Assembly: GCA_032123035.1 (NCBI GenBank)
Contig: JAQBFV010000109.1
Span: forward strand, 1-22,948
Source: SG8-41 sp032123035
Lineage (GTDB): Bacteria > Pseudomonadota > Gammaproteobacteria > Burkholderiales > SG8-41
Length of the DNA stretch: 22,948 bases
Direction of reading: 5' to 3'
The position numbers were made by a program, and so were the translations under genes. This document shows positions 8,261 through 16,560 of this stretch, piece after piece; the first letter of the stretch is position 1; every line of letters starts with the position of its first letter. The notes below the pieces were generated by a model that was given only the letters and a program-made list of their open reading frames with translations, was not told the origin of the DNA and searched no databases.

Positions 8261-10126
8261 TCACGCGGCGAGTTCGGCGGACGCCGGCGGCGTCAACGGT
8301 AACACCACCGTGAACTTGGTGCCAACGCCGACGATCGAGTCCACGCTGATTGTGCCGCCATGCTGCTGGACAATTTTGTAGCAGATGGAAAGGCCAAGCC
8401 CCGTGCCTTTGCCCACTTCCTTGGTCGTGAAAAACGGATCGAAGATCTTGGGCAACACCTCGGACGGGATTCCTTTGCCGTTGTCCTGGACTTCGACAGC
8501 AACGTGATCGGGCCCCTCGCGACGGGTGGTGAGCGTGATGACGCCGGGACCTGGCTCGATCGATTGGGCGGCGTTATTGATGAGGTTGAGAAACACCTGG
8601 TTGATCTGCGAGGGAGAGCACGTCACAACGGGAATCTCAGTGAAGTTCTTGTTTATCGTGTGGTCCTTCAGCCCATGCTTCGCGAGCAGCAGCGTACTGT
8701 TGAGCCCGTCGTTGAGATTGACGGTCGCAACGCGGCTGCGGTCGAGGCGGGCGAAGTTTCTGAGATTGGCGACGATGTCCGTAATCTGCTCGATGCCGTA
8801 CAGGCCGTCCTTCGCAAGCTCGTGCAGCTCGTCGAGCACGCGGTGCTCGCGGAACTGCATGATCAGATTCTGGGTCAGCGCAAACTGCTGGGAGAGCTGA
8901 TCGGGGTCCTTGGCGCCCGCCCGCAGCAGCGCGAGCAGCTTGGTCGTTTCATACACGAGCTGCGTGAGCTCGGGCAACTTGCTCCGCACGGTGCCAACGC
9001 TGTTTTTCACGTACGCGAGCGGGGTATTGATCTCATGTGCGACGCCCGCCACCATCTGGCCGAGAGAGGACATTTTTTCGGTCTGAATAAGCTGCATTTC
9101 CGAGTCCTTCAACTGCCGGAGGGCATCAGAGAGCTCCTGCGTGCGTTCGGCAACGCGGCGTTCCAGCCCTTCGTTGGCTGCTTGCAACGCCACATTCGCG
9201 GCATTGAGCAGCCGGTAGCTCACCGCCAGGCGGGCGATCAGGTAGGCAATCAGGATCAACAGCGCCCCCGCAAACGCGACCAGGTAGACGCGGTAGAGCT
9301 CGGTCGTGTCGAGACGCGTCGCGAGCTCGCGCGAGAACGCATCGGTGAGGCTGTCGATGCGCGGTCCCGCGGGCAGGAAGGCGAGCTTGGCGAAAAGCTC
9401 TTGCTCGATCGGCTTTGCTCCGAGCAATTGCTGCACATGGCCTTCGAGGCGGGCAATGCCTTCGCTCAGGGCGGGAGGAAGCTGGGATGCCGAGGTCTGC
9501 AGGTCGGCAATCAGCGCGTCGAGGTTTTTGCGCTGTGCGGCGGCCGGCGACAGGTAGTAACGCTGCGTCTGCGCCAGCACCTGCACCACCGCGCTCTCGG
9601 CCGCGACCAGACGCTCGCGATCGCGGAAATCCTGCCAGGCGCCGCGCACCAGCCCCGGGAACTCCTTTTCGGCACGGAGCACCTGGTCAAGCGCTTGCTT
9701 GGTCGCGACGTTGGCTTTCTTGAATTTTTCTATGAGATCGGCTTTCTGGATGAGCGCGTTGCCGACATCGGGAAGGCCGTCCCGCAGTACTGGACTGTCG
9801 ATCTCGCGTGCCGCTGCGACGAGCTCCTGCTGAATGCGAGCAACCGCGGTCCGGTAATCGGCGCTCGGGACGGTAACCGCGCGCAACTCGCCGCGCGCGC
9901 GGAACACCTCGACATCCCAGCGCGCATCGATCTTCTTCAACTCGCGCAGCAGCGTCAACACCTCGTTGTGCCGATTCAACTCCGTGGGCTGGGTCTTGTA
10001 ATAGAGAAAGCCAAGTGTGGCGGCCAGTACCACGGCGATCGCCGCTACGAAAAATCCGTGCACCGGCTTGGCGGCGTTCACGCGCCTGAGCGCGGTTGTG
10101 ATGGTGGTAAGACCGGGTGCGTTCAT
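8261..10126 (-). CDS. membrane sensor histidine kinase
   Basis: The 621-residue protein has a short cytoplasmic N-terminus, a membrane segment at about 24-43 and a long helical periplasmic region (about 45-279). A second membrane segment at about 280-300 is followed by a coiled coil (about 310-350). The HisKA dimerisation helix contains His364 in GVAHEINTPLAYV. The ATPase domain has the N box NQVFLNLINNAAQSI, the G1 box DNGKGI, DPFFTTK and the G2 box GKGTGLGLSI. It has no receiver of its own. The downstream gene encodes one with a complete phosphorylation site, so that is the likely partner. The sensory region is all-helical, perhaps of a double-helical-bundle type, and the ligand is unknown. 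The start overlaps the stop of a tiny upstream ORF in an ATGA junction. Confidence 0.93.
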   Translation of the reverse strand: MNAPGLTTITTALRRVNAAKPVHGFFVAAIAVVLAATLGFLYYKTQPTELNRHNEVLTLLRELKKIDARWDVEVFRARGELRAVTVPSADYRTAVARIQQELVAAAREIDSPVLRDGLPDVGNALIQKADLIEKFKKANVATKQALDQVLRAEKEFPGLVRGAWQDFRDRERLVAAESAVVQVLAQTQRYYLSPAAAQRKNLDALIADLQTSASQLPPALSEGIARLEGHVQQLLGAKPIEQELFAKLAFLPAGPRIDSLTDAFSRELATRLDTTELYRVYLVAFAGALLILIAYLIARLAVSYRLLNAANVALQAANEGLERRVAERTQELSDALRQLKDSEMQLIQTEKMSSLGQMVAGVAHEINTPLAYVKNSVGTVRSKLPELTQLVYETTKLLALLRAGAKDPDQLSQQFALTQNLIMQFREHRVLDELHELAKDGLYGIEQITDIVANLRNFARLDRSRVATVNLNDGLNSTLLLAKHGLKDHTINKNFTEIPVVTCSPSQINQVFLNLINNAAQSIEPGPGVITLTTRREGPDHVAVEVQDNGKGIPSEVLPKIFDPFFTTKEVGKGTGLGLSICYKIVQQHGGTISVDSIVGVGTKFTVVLPLTPPASAELAA

Positions 10127-10209
10127 TCACCCAGACAGGCTTGCTGCACCGCCGGCCCGTTAAGCAGTTCTTGCGTGCGGTCGATGAGTGCGATCGTAGC
10201 GCTTTCCAT
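10123..10209 (-). CDS. possible 28-residue leader ORF before the histidine kinase
   Basis: The ORF starts at ATG 10209, inside the TGATG junction with the preceding tiny ORF. It ends in a TGA that overlaps the histidine kinase start by 4 nt. The product begins M-E-S-A-T-I-A-L-I-D-R and ends A-C-L-G-E; I recognise no family. The two overlapping junctions would couple translation from the first ORF through to the kinase. It may instead be the rear part of one short gene split by a frameshift, or chance. Confidence 0.3.
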   Translation of the reverse strand: MESATIALIDRTQELLNGPAVQQACLGE

Positions 10210-10313
10210 CAATTACCCGCGGTGCCCCGTGTGATCGCAAGCTTGGGGTTCTGTTCTGCGAGCAGCATTCCGAGCGCGAGTGCCAGGCCAGTGCCCGAGA
10301 CACGTCGGTTCAT
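10209..10313 (-). CDS. possible 34-residue leader ORF with hydrophobic core
   Basis: ATG 10313 is preceded by GGAAGG with 8 nt between it and the start, a good ribosome site. The product begins M-N-R-R-V-S-G-T-G, followed by a hydrophobic stretch LALALGMLLA, which resembles a short signal or membrane peptide, and stops after G-T-A-G-N. It is the first ORF downstream of the strong promoter at 10360-10388. No family is recognised. A truncated exported protein, a regulatory leader peptide or chance are all possible. Confidence 0.35.
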   Translation of the reverse strand: MNRRVSGTGLALALGMLLAEQNPKLAITRGTAGN

Positions 10314-10359
10314 GACGGCAACCTTCCAACGGTAAGTTATTGTTGCTGCGAAAAAAAAC

Positions 10360-10388
10360 ATTATCCGCAAGCCTTGAGGGGTTGTCAA
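10360..10388 (-). promoter_or_regulatory. near-consensus sigma-70 promoter of the kinase operon
   Basis: On the minus strand a perfect -35 TTGACA (10388-10383) is followed by a 17-nt spacer and the -10 GATAAT (10365-10360). Transcription should begin near 10353, giving a leader of about 225 nt that contains the two tiny ORFs before the histidine kinase. The promoter lies just behind the 3' end of the DUF255 gene on the same strand, so the kinase operon can be transcribed independently. Confidence 0.65.
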
Positions 10389-10438
10389 TTTCGCCCCTCC
10401 GGCGCGACGCGCTGACGCGACAGAAAGCGCGTGAAAGA

Positions 10439-12478
10439 TCACCCTTCGGATAACACGCGCTCGAGCTCGTCGCGATCGCCGATCGGCGGCAAGCAGCTGA
10501 CGCCGCGGCATACCCACGCGCTAACCGCAGTTGCTGGCGCGGGCTTGTCGAGTGCGGCCGGAAGCGAGCCCGCGTCGGAGCGTATGCCCAGGATCAGGCT
10601 GGCCGGCCGCCACGTGCTCGCCAGGGCGCGCTGCCATTCTGCCATCGGCTCGGGTGTGCCCCGCAGGATCACGATCTGCGGCGGAGCGAGGTGCTCCTCG
10701 AGTGCCGTGGCGAGGCTCACGCAGGCGCTTGGCTGGCGCTCGAGCACGGGATGGAATAGCTCAAGGGTGCGGCGTGCGGCATCGAGATAGCGTGCTTCGC
10801 CGGTGAGATGCCCGAGCCGCTGCAAGGCGTACGCGGCTATCCCGTTTCCCGATGGCGTGGCGCCGTCGTGTCCTTGCTTGGGTCGGTGAATCAACGTCTC
10901 GTGGTCATCGGAGACGAAATAGAAGCCTCCCGCCTGCCGGTCCTCGAATTGCGCGAGAAGGACCTCCGCAAGCTCACACGCCAGCGCCAGGTCTTCCGCC
11001 CGGAATTCCCCCTGCATGAGCTCGAGCAGGGCGTCGAGCAGAAACGCGTAGTCGTCGAGATAGGCGTTGAGATGCGCGTGCCCGTTTTTGGAGGTGGCCA
11101 TGAGCCTTCCGTCGCGCCACAGGGTGCGGCGGATGAATTCGAGCGCCCCTCGCGCCGACGCAAGCCACGACGGCTCGCCGAAGACGCGCGCAGCGTGCGC
11201 CATACCCCGCACCATGAGCGCGTTCCAGCTGGTGAGCACCTTCTCGTCGCGGCCCGGGTGTACGCGCCGGTTACGGACCGCCAACAGCTTGACGCGCCCC
11301 GCCGCCAGGCGCGCCGCGCACTCCTCAGCCGATAGGCGGAGCTGGTGCGCTACGGCACCGAGCGGCTTCATCACGCGCAGGTTCCAGAAATGACCTTCAA
11401 AATTCGGCGGCCCGTCGAGGCCGTAGTGGAGCTCGATCACCGCGTACTCTTCGGGCGACAGCAGCGCGCGCACCTCGTCCGGCGTCCAGACGTAGAACTT
11501 ACCTTCCTCATGCTCCGAGTCGGCGTCGAGCGAGGAGTAGTAACCGCCTTCGGGTGACTGCATCTCGCGCGTGACCCACTGTGCGGTTTCGGTGACGACC
11601 TGGCGAAAGAGCGGCTGCCCCGTGACGAGCCAGGCGTCGCTGTAGAGCGTGACGAGCGCGGCATTGTCGTAGAGCATCTTCTCAAAATGCGGGATGCTCC
11701 AGTGCTCGTCGACGCTGTAGCGGCAGAAACCGCCGCCCAGATGGTCGTAGATTCCGCCCTCGGCCATCTTGGTGAGGGTAAGGCGCGCAACGGCGAGCGC
11801 AATCTCGCCGCCCTCGAGCGCGTGACGCCGCAAGCAGAATGCGAGCTCGAAGGGATGTGGAAATTTTGGCGCCTGCCCGATGCCGCCATCCACGTCGTCG
11901 AACATTTGCGCGAGCTCGCGCACCGCGGCGTCAATTGGCGCACGCTTGAGCTCGTGCCCGGATGATGGCGCCGGCACGGTACGGGCCAGGGCTTCGAGTA
12001 GCGCGGTACTCTGCCGGCCGATCTCATCACGCTTCTCGTGGTAGACCCCCGCGACTCTGGGAAGCAGATCGAGAAATCCCGGCATGCCGTAGCGCGCCTG
12101 CTTCGGGAAATAGGTGCCGCCGAAGAAGGGCGTGCCATCCGGCATGAGAAACATGGTGAGCGGCCAGCCGCCGTTGCGCTGCGTGAGCATCGCGTGGGCA
12201 GTCTGGTAGATCTGATCGAGGTCCGGACGCTCTTCGCGGTCCACCTTGATGTTGACGAAGTGACGGTTCATCTGCGCCGCCACCTCGGGATCCTCGAACG
12301 ACTCGTGGGCCATCACGTGGCACCAGTGACACGCAGAGTAGCCGACCGAGAGCAGGATCGGTTTGTTCTCGCGCCGGGCGAGCGCAAGCGCCTCCTGGTC
12401 CCAGGGATGCCAGTCCACGGGATTGTCGGCGTGCTGCTGCAGGTAGGGTGAAGTCTGGCTGGCTAAACGGTTGGACAT
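10439..12478 (-). CDS. DUF255 thioredoxin-domain protein (YyaL/SSP411 family)
   Basis: The 679-residue protein belongs to the family related to Bacillus YyaL and mammalian spermatogenesis-associated protein 20. It begins with the signature SPYLQQHADNPVDWHPW (10-26). A thioredoxin-like fold follows, with the redox motif Cys50-His-Trp-Cys53 in SACHWCHVMAHESF and the segment VKVDREERPD-like IKVDREERPDLDQIY. The remainder is an alpha/alpha-barrel resembling glycoside-processing enzymes, with GGIYDHLGGGFCRYSVDEHW, HFEKMLYDNA and YYSSLDADSEHEEGKFYVW. No signal peptide is visible. The biochemical role of the family is poorly known; a redox or carbohydrate-related role is only inference. It runs in the same direction as ilvD, with a 67-nt gap. 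Confidence 0.9.
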   Translation of the reverse strand: MSNRLASQTSPYLQQHADNPVDWHPWDQEALALARRENKPILLSVGYSACHWCHVMAHESFEDPEVAAQMNRHFVNIKVDREERPDLDQIYQTAHAMLTQRNGGWPLTMFLMPDGTPFFGGTYFPKQARYGMPGFLDLLPRVAGVYHEKRDEIGRQSTALLEALARTVPAPSSGHELKRAPIDAAVRELAQMFDDVDGGIGQAPKFPHPFELAFCLRRHALEGGEIALAVARLTLTKMAEGGIYDHLGGGFCRYSVDEHWSIPHFEKMLYDNAALVTLYSDAWLVTGQPLFRQVVTETAQWVTREMQSPEGGYYSSLDADSEHEEGKFYVWTPDEVRALLSPEEYAVIELHYGLDGPPNFEGHFWNLRVMKPLGAVAHQLRLSAEECAARLAAGRVKLLAVRNRRVHPGRDEKVLTSWNALMVRGMAHAARVFGEPSWLASARGALEFIRRTLWRDGRLMATSKNGHAHLNAYLDDYAFLLDALLELMQGEFRAEDLALACELAEVLLAQFEDRQAGGFYFVSDDHETLIHRPKQGHDGATPSGNGIAAYALQRLGHLTGEARYLDAARRTLELFHPVLERQPSACVSLATALEEHLAPPQIVILRGTPEPMAEWQRALASTWRPASLILGIRSDAGSLPAALDKPAPATAVSAWVCRGVSCLPPIGDRDELERVLSEG

Positions 12479-12545
12479 GGCCGCGGCGACCTATTCGCAA
12501 CGCATTTTGGCACACGCGCGACCGGCGCGTTCGGCGGGCGCGGGA

Positions 12546-14219
12546 TCAATCTGTAACCGCGCCTTTGCTTGCCGTCGAAACGAGCCGGATGTACTTGGCA
12601 AGAACGCCGCGCGTATAGCGCGGCCTGGGCTGTTTCCACTTTTTGCGGCGCGCGGCGAGCTCCTTCGCCGGCACATTGAGCTGGATCAGCCGTTTGTGCG
12701 CATCGATCGTGATCGAGTCGCCGTTCTTGACCAGCGCGATCGTGCCGCCGACAAACGCCTCCGGCGCGACGTGTCCGACCACGATTCCCCAGGTTCCACC
12801 CGAGAACCGGCCATCGGTGATCAACCCTACGGATTCGCCCAGCCCTTGTCCGATCAACGCCCCGGTTGGCGCGAGCATCTCCTGCATGCCGGGGCCGCCC
12901 TTGGGGCCTTCATAGCGGATCACGATCACGTCGCCCGCCTTGATTCTCTTCGCCATGATTGCCTTCATGCATTCCGGCTCGGAGTTGAAAACGCGCGCCG
13001 GGCCCGTGATCTTGGGCGACTTGAGTCCGGTGATCTTGCCGACACAGCCCTCGGGCGCGAGGTTGCCTTTGAGGATCGCGAGATGGCCATGGGGATAGAG
13101 CGGTTTGTTCCAGGATCGAATGACGTCCTGATCGGCGCGCGGCTCGTCGGGAATCCCGCGCAGCTCGTCGGCGAGTGTGCGCCCGGTGATCGTCATGCAA
13201 TCACCGTGCAGCAGCCCGTGATGGAGCAGCATTTTCAGCACCTGCGGGACACCGCCCGCGCGGTGGAAGTCCACCGCCACGTAGCGGCCCGAGGGCTTGA
13301 GATCGCACAGCACGGGCACTTTCCTGCGCACGCGCTCGAAATCGTCGATCGTCCACTTGACATCGGCGGCGTGTGCGATCGCGAGATAGTGCAGCACGGC
13401 GTTGGTCGAACCGCCGGTGGCCATAACCAGCGCGGCCGCGTTTTCGATGGATTTGCGCGTGACGATATCGCGCGGCTTGAGGTTCTTCCGGATCGCCTCG
13501 ACCAGCACACGCGCCGACGCGGCCGCAGAATCGGCTTTCTCGGGATCCGGTGAAGCGAGCTGCGAGGAGCCGAGCAAGCTCATGCCGAGTGCCTCGAAGG
13601 AGGAGGACATGGTGTTGGCCGTAAACATCCCGCCGCAGGCGCCAACGGTCGGGCACGCGTTTTTTTCGATCCCGATGAAATCCTCATCGCTCATCTTGCC
13701 AGCGGTATACGCGCCCACGGCCTCGAACGCGCTGACGACGGTGAGGTCCTGGCCTTTCCACTTGCCGGGCTTGATGGTGCCGGCGTAGACGTAGATGCCG
13801 GGCACGTTCACGCGCAGCATCGCGATCATGCCGGCTGGCATGTTCTTGTCGCATCCACCGCAGACCAGCACGCCGTCCATCGCCTGCCCGTTGACCGCGG
13901 TCTCGATGCAATCGGCAATGACTTCGCGCGAGACGAGCGAGTATTTCATTGCTTCCGTGCCCATGCCGATGCCATCGGTCACGGTCGGAACGCCGAATAC
14001 CTGCGGCATGGCGCCCGATTCTTTCAGGGCGGACATGGCCCGGTCCACCAGCGGCTGGATTCCCGCGTTGCAGGGGTTCATGTTCGAGTACCCGTTCGCC
14101 ACCCCGACAATCGGTTTTTCAAAGTCCGTGTCTCCGAAACCAACCGCGCGCAACATCGACCGGTTGGGCGCGCGCGCGATGCCTTGCGTAATGAGTGAAC
14201 TGCGTCGATTGGCTGGCAT
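12546..14219 (-). CDS. ilvD: dihydroxy-acid dehydratase IlvD
   Basis: IlvD dehydrates 2,3-dihydroxy-isovalerate and 2,3-dihydroxy-3-methylvalerate to the 2-keto acids, the third common step of valine and isoleucine synthesis, using an Fe-S cluster. The 557-residue protein shows the cluster cysteines Cys50 (NMNPCN), Cys123 (VCGGCDKNMPAGM) and Cys195 (CPTVGACGGMFTANTM). Further family motifs are ATGGSTNAVLHYLAIA, the segment EGCVGKITG, and YEGPKGGPGMQEML with LITDGRFSGG. ATG 14219 is preferred because GGAG lies 7 nt before it; a GTG at 14243 would add eight residues. The gene is divergent from lgt. Confidence 0.96.
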   Translation of the reverse strand: MPANRRSSLITQGIARAPNRSMLRAVGFGDTDFEKPIVGVANGYSNMNPCNAGIQPLVDRAMSALKESGAMPQVFGVPTVTDGIGMGTEAMKYSLVSREVIADCIETAVNGQAMDGVLVCGGCDKNMPAGMIAMLRVNVPGIYVYAGTIKPGKWKGQDLTVVSAFEAVGAYTAGKMSDEDFIGIEKNACPTVGACGGMFTANTMSSSFEALGMSLLGSSQLASPDPEKADSAAASARVLVEAIRKNLKPRDIVTRKSIENAAALVMATGGSTNAVLHYLAIAHAADVKWTIDDFERVRRKVPVLCDLKPSGRYVAVDFHRAGGVPQVLKMLLHHGLLHGDCMTITGRTLADELRGIPDEPRADQDVIRSWNKPLYPHGHLAILKGNLAPEGCVGKITGLKSPKITGPARVFNSEPECMKAIMAKRIKAGDVIVIRYEGPKGGPGMQEMLAPTGALIGQGLGESVGLITDGRFSGGTWGIVVGHVAPEAFVGGTIALVKNGDSITIDAHKRLIQLNVPAKELAARRKKWKQPRPRYTRGVLAKYIRLVSTASKGAVTD

Positions 14220-14244
14220 GGGACGACTCCGGTGCGAGGACACG

Positions 14245-14266
14245 TATAATGAGGGCGCCTATTTTA
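14245..14266. promoter_or_regulatory. divergent -10 boxes between ilvD and lgt
   Basis: A perfect TATAAT at 14245-14250 on the plus strand could be the -10 box for lgt. TAAAAT on the minus strand at 14266-14261 could be the -10 box for ilvD. The two lie in opposite directions within 22 nt of each other in the 71-nt gap between the genes. Neither has a good -35 box at the right distance. Confidence 0.35.
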
Positions 14267-14290
14267 GCGCATCCGCGACGGCCCCTCCGC

Positions 14291-15070
14291 ATGCTGGTCC
14301 ACCCGCAGTTCGATCCGATCGCGCTCCAACTCGGCCCGCTGGCAGTGCGCTGGTACGGGCTGATGTATCTCGTCGGCTTTGCGCTCGCATGGTACGCGGG
14401 GCGCTATCGCATCCGCACCGTCCCGGGAAGCGTGTGGAGCGAGAAGGACCTGGACGACGCGATGTTCTACTGCATTCTCGGGACGATCGTCGGCGGCCGC
14501 CTCGGCTACGTGCTTTTCTACAAGTTCGGCGGCTACCTCGCCGAACCGTGGCGCATCCTTTACCTCTGGGAAGGGGGGATGTCGTTTCACGGCGGCTTTC
14601 TTGGCGTGGTGATCGCCATGGCGTGGTTTGCCGCGAGCCGCCGGCAGGACTGGCTGCGCGTCACCGATTTCATTGCCCCGCTCGTGCCGATCGGGCTGGC
14701 GACCGGCCGCCTCGGCAACTTCATCAACGCGGAGCTGTGGGGCCGGCCCGCGATGGCGCCATGGGCCATGATTTTTCCAAACGTGGATCAGGTGCCGCGG
14801 CATCCCTCGCAGCTCTACGAGCTCCTGCTGGAAGGGTTTGTGCTGTTCACGCTGCTATGGTGGTACTCGTCCAAACCGCGCGCTCGCGGCAGGGTGTCCG
14901 GGCTGTTCCTCGTGGGCTACGGGTCGTTGCGCTTCCTCGTCGAATTCACCCGCGAGCCCGACGGCTTCCTCGGGCTGCTCGCACTCGGCTGGTCAATGGG
15001 ACAGTGGCTGTCTCTGCCCATGATCGTTGCCGGCGCCGCGCTGCTCGCGTGGGCGCATCGGGCGCGTTGA
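14291..15070 (+). CDS. lgt: prolipoprotein diacylglyceryl transferase Lgt
   Basis: Lgt is an inner-membrane enzyme that transfers diacylglycerol from phosphatidylglycerol to the lipobox cysteine of prolipoproteins. The 259-residue product has several hydrophobic segments, starting with AVRWYGLMYLVGFALAWYAGR. The family signature GRLGNFINAELWGRPA is present, preceded by the SFHGGFLGVVIAMAWFA segment and followed by HPSQLYELLLEG and FLVEFTREPD. The ATG at 14291 begins MLVHPQFDPIALQLGPLAVRWYG, where the family usually starts; upstream in-frame ATGs at 14195 and 14249 would add sequence with no family match. Its stop is 6 nt before the next gene. Confidence 0.96.
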   Translation: MLVHPQFDPIALQLGPLAVRWYGLMYLVGFALAWYAGRYRIRTVPGSVWSEKDLDDAMFYCILGTIVGGRLGYVLFYKFGGYLAEPWRILYLWEGGMSFHGGFLGVVIAMAWFAASRRQDWLRVTDFIAPLVPIGLATGRLGNFINAELWGRPAMAPWAMIFPNVDQVPRHPSQLYELLLEGFVLFTLLWWYSSKPRARGRVSGLFLVGYGSLRFLVEFTREPDGFLGLLALGWSMGQWLSLPMIVAGAALLAWAHRAR

Positions 15071-15076
15071 TCCGCG

Positions 15077-16477
15077 ATGTGCGCTGCCGCCGTCTTCCCG
15101 GCCACGCAGCGGCTCGCGGAGTTTGCCGCGGCCTTGCGGTATCAGGATCTGCCGGCGGCGGTGCGCACCCAGATGGGGGTGCTTCTGATCGATTTTTTTC
15201 GCGTGGCCGCGGTCGGCGCTGGTGCACCGTGGGTCGCGCGCCTGCGCGGCGCTCTTGCGCCGCTCGGGGGCGCACCGCTCGCCGCGGTGCTGTACTCCGA
15301 TCAGCGGACCGACCCGGTTCGCGCCGCCTACTTAAACGGGGTCATTGCCGGCAGCCTCGATTGGGACGACACGCATGTCGGGGCGATGCTGCACCCTGGC
15401 GTCGTAGTGTGGCCGGCCGTGCTGGCTGTTGGCGAGATGACGAGGGCGGACGGACAGAGCCTCGTCGCCGCGGCGGTCGCAGGCTACGAAACCATGATCC
15501 GCGTGGGCTTGAGCGTGCAGCCGAGCCACTTCCGGCGCGGCTTCCAGTCGACGCCGACCTGCGGCGTATTTGGCGCGGCGGCGGCGGCGGCGAAGCTGCT
15601 GGGTCTTGGCGTGGAGGGCACGCGTGACGCGCTCGGGATAGCGGCGAGCTATGCCGGTGGGACCACGCAGTTTTTCGTTTCCGGTTCCGAAGTGAAGCGG
15701 CTGCATGCCGGGAAGGCTGCCGCGGGCGGGGTCGAAGCGGCGTTACTCGCGCGCGCTGGCTTGACGGGGCCGCGCGACGCAATCGAAGGGGAGCAGGGGT
15801 TCGCGCGCGTACTCGCGGACGCCTTTGACGCGCGCGTGATCGAGGATCAGCTTGGCACCGCCTTTCGCATCGCGGACCTGACGCTCAAGCCCCATGCGGG
15901 TAGCGCGCGACTACAGGCCGCGGTGGAAGCGGCCTGCGAGCTCTCACGCCAGGGCGTAGCGCCAGCGGAGATCGAGGCGGTGGAAGTGGGTATCCCAGAA
16001 GTGATCGAGGGCCGGCTCACGGACAATGACCCGGCGGAGCTGCAGCAGGCCCAGATGAGCGTGCCTTTCGCCGTGGCGATGGCGCTAACGCTCGCGCCGG
16101 GGCGCGAATGGCCGCCGGTGCTGACGTTGGATGACTTTGAGCAGAGCCTGAGCGATGCCCGGGTGCGCGATCTCTCGCGCCGGACGGTGTGCGTGCGCGA
16201 TCCCGAAGTCGAACGCGCGACCACGACCGAAACTGTGCCCGCGCGTGTGACCGTGCGGCTTACCGACGGACGGCGCCGTCAGCACGCGGTCTGGCTGCCG
16301 CCGGGCTCACCCAAGCGCCCGATGACGGCCGAGGAGATCAGCGCGCGGTTTCTTGCCGTGGTCTCTCCGCTCGTTGCACCCGGAACGGATCTCGAGGCCT
16401 GGCTTGCGCGGGCACGTTCTCCCGAAGCCCTCACCAGCGCGCAGGAGCTGATGCGCCTGCGCCGCTCCCGACACTAG
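15077..16477 (+). CDS. MmgE/PrpD family protein
   Basis: The 466-residue protein belongs to the family of 2-methylcitrate dehydratase (PrpD), MmgE and cis-aconitate decarboxylase. Family features are AAYLNGVIAGSLDWDDTH with the following GAMLHPGVVVWPAVLAV, then VAAAVAGYETMIRVG, the segment FQSTPTCGVFGAAAAAAKLLGL and LGIAASYAGGTTQF. LKPHAGSARLQAAVEA occupies the usual KPYPSC-like position, but there is Ala-Gly rather than the common Cys or Arg pattern. The C-terminal dimer domain contains the MSVPFAVAMAL segment. The true substrate is unclear, since many family members are not methylcitrate dehydratases. It lies 6 nt after lgt, so it is probably co-transcribed although unrelated in function. 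Confidence 0.85.
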   Translation: MCAAAVFPATQRLAEFAAALRYQDLPAAVRTQMGVLLIDFFRVAAVGAGAPWVARLRGALAPLGGAPLAAVLYSDQRTDPVRAAYLNGVIAGSLDWDDTHVGAMLHPGVVVWPAVLAVGEMTRADGQSLVAAAVAGYETMIRVGLSVQPSHFRRGFQSTPTCGVFGAAAAAAKLLGLGVEGTRDALGIAASYAGGTTQFFVSGSEVKRLHAGKAAAGGVEAALLARAGLTGPRDAIEGEQGFARVLADAFDARVIEDQLGTAFRIADLTLKPHAGSARLQAAVEAACELSRQGVAPAEIEAVEVGIPEVIEGRLTDNDPAELQQAQMSVPFAVAMALTLAPGREWPPVLTLDDFEQSLSDARVRDLSRRTVCVRDPEVERATTTETVPARVTVRLTDGRRRQHAVWLPPGSPKRPMTAEEISARFLAVVSPLVAPGTDLEAWLARARSPEALTSAQELMRLRRSRH

Positions 16478-16560
16478 GCACTCGGCCCGGCAACGAATTG
16501 CGCCGCGCCGCTCAGGTGGCCTTGCCCTTGGGCTCGGCGGCCGGTGGCGCCGGCGTGGCA

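Noticed and set aside
8360..10234. A 624-codon plus-strand open frame opposite the histidine kinase
   Set aside because: It mirrors the real gene in a GC-rich sequence where antisense frames stay open. It shows no domain pattern, while the minus strand has complete histidine kinase motifs.
12471..15627. Long plus-strand open frames across ilvD and from 13795 through lgt into the MmgE/PrpD gene
   Set aside because: They are out-of-frame shadows with Arg/Ala/Gly-rich composition and no motifs. ilvD, lgt and the MmgE/PrpD protein are clear in their own frames.
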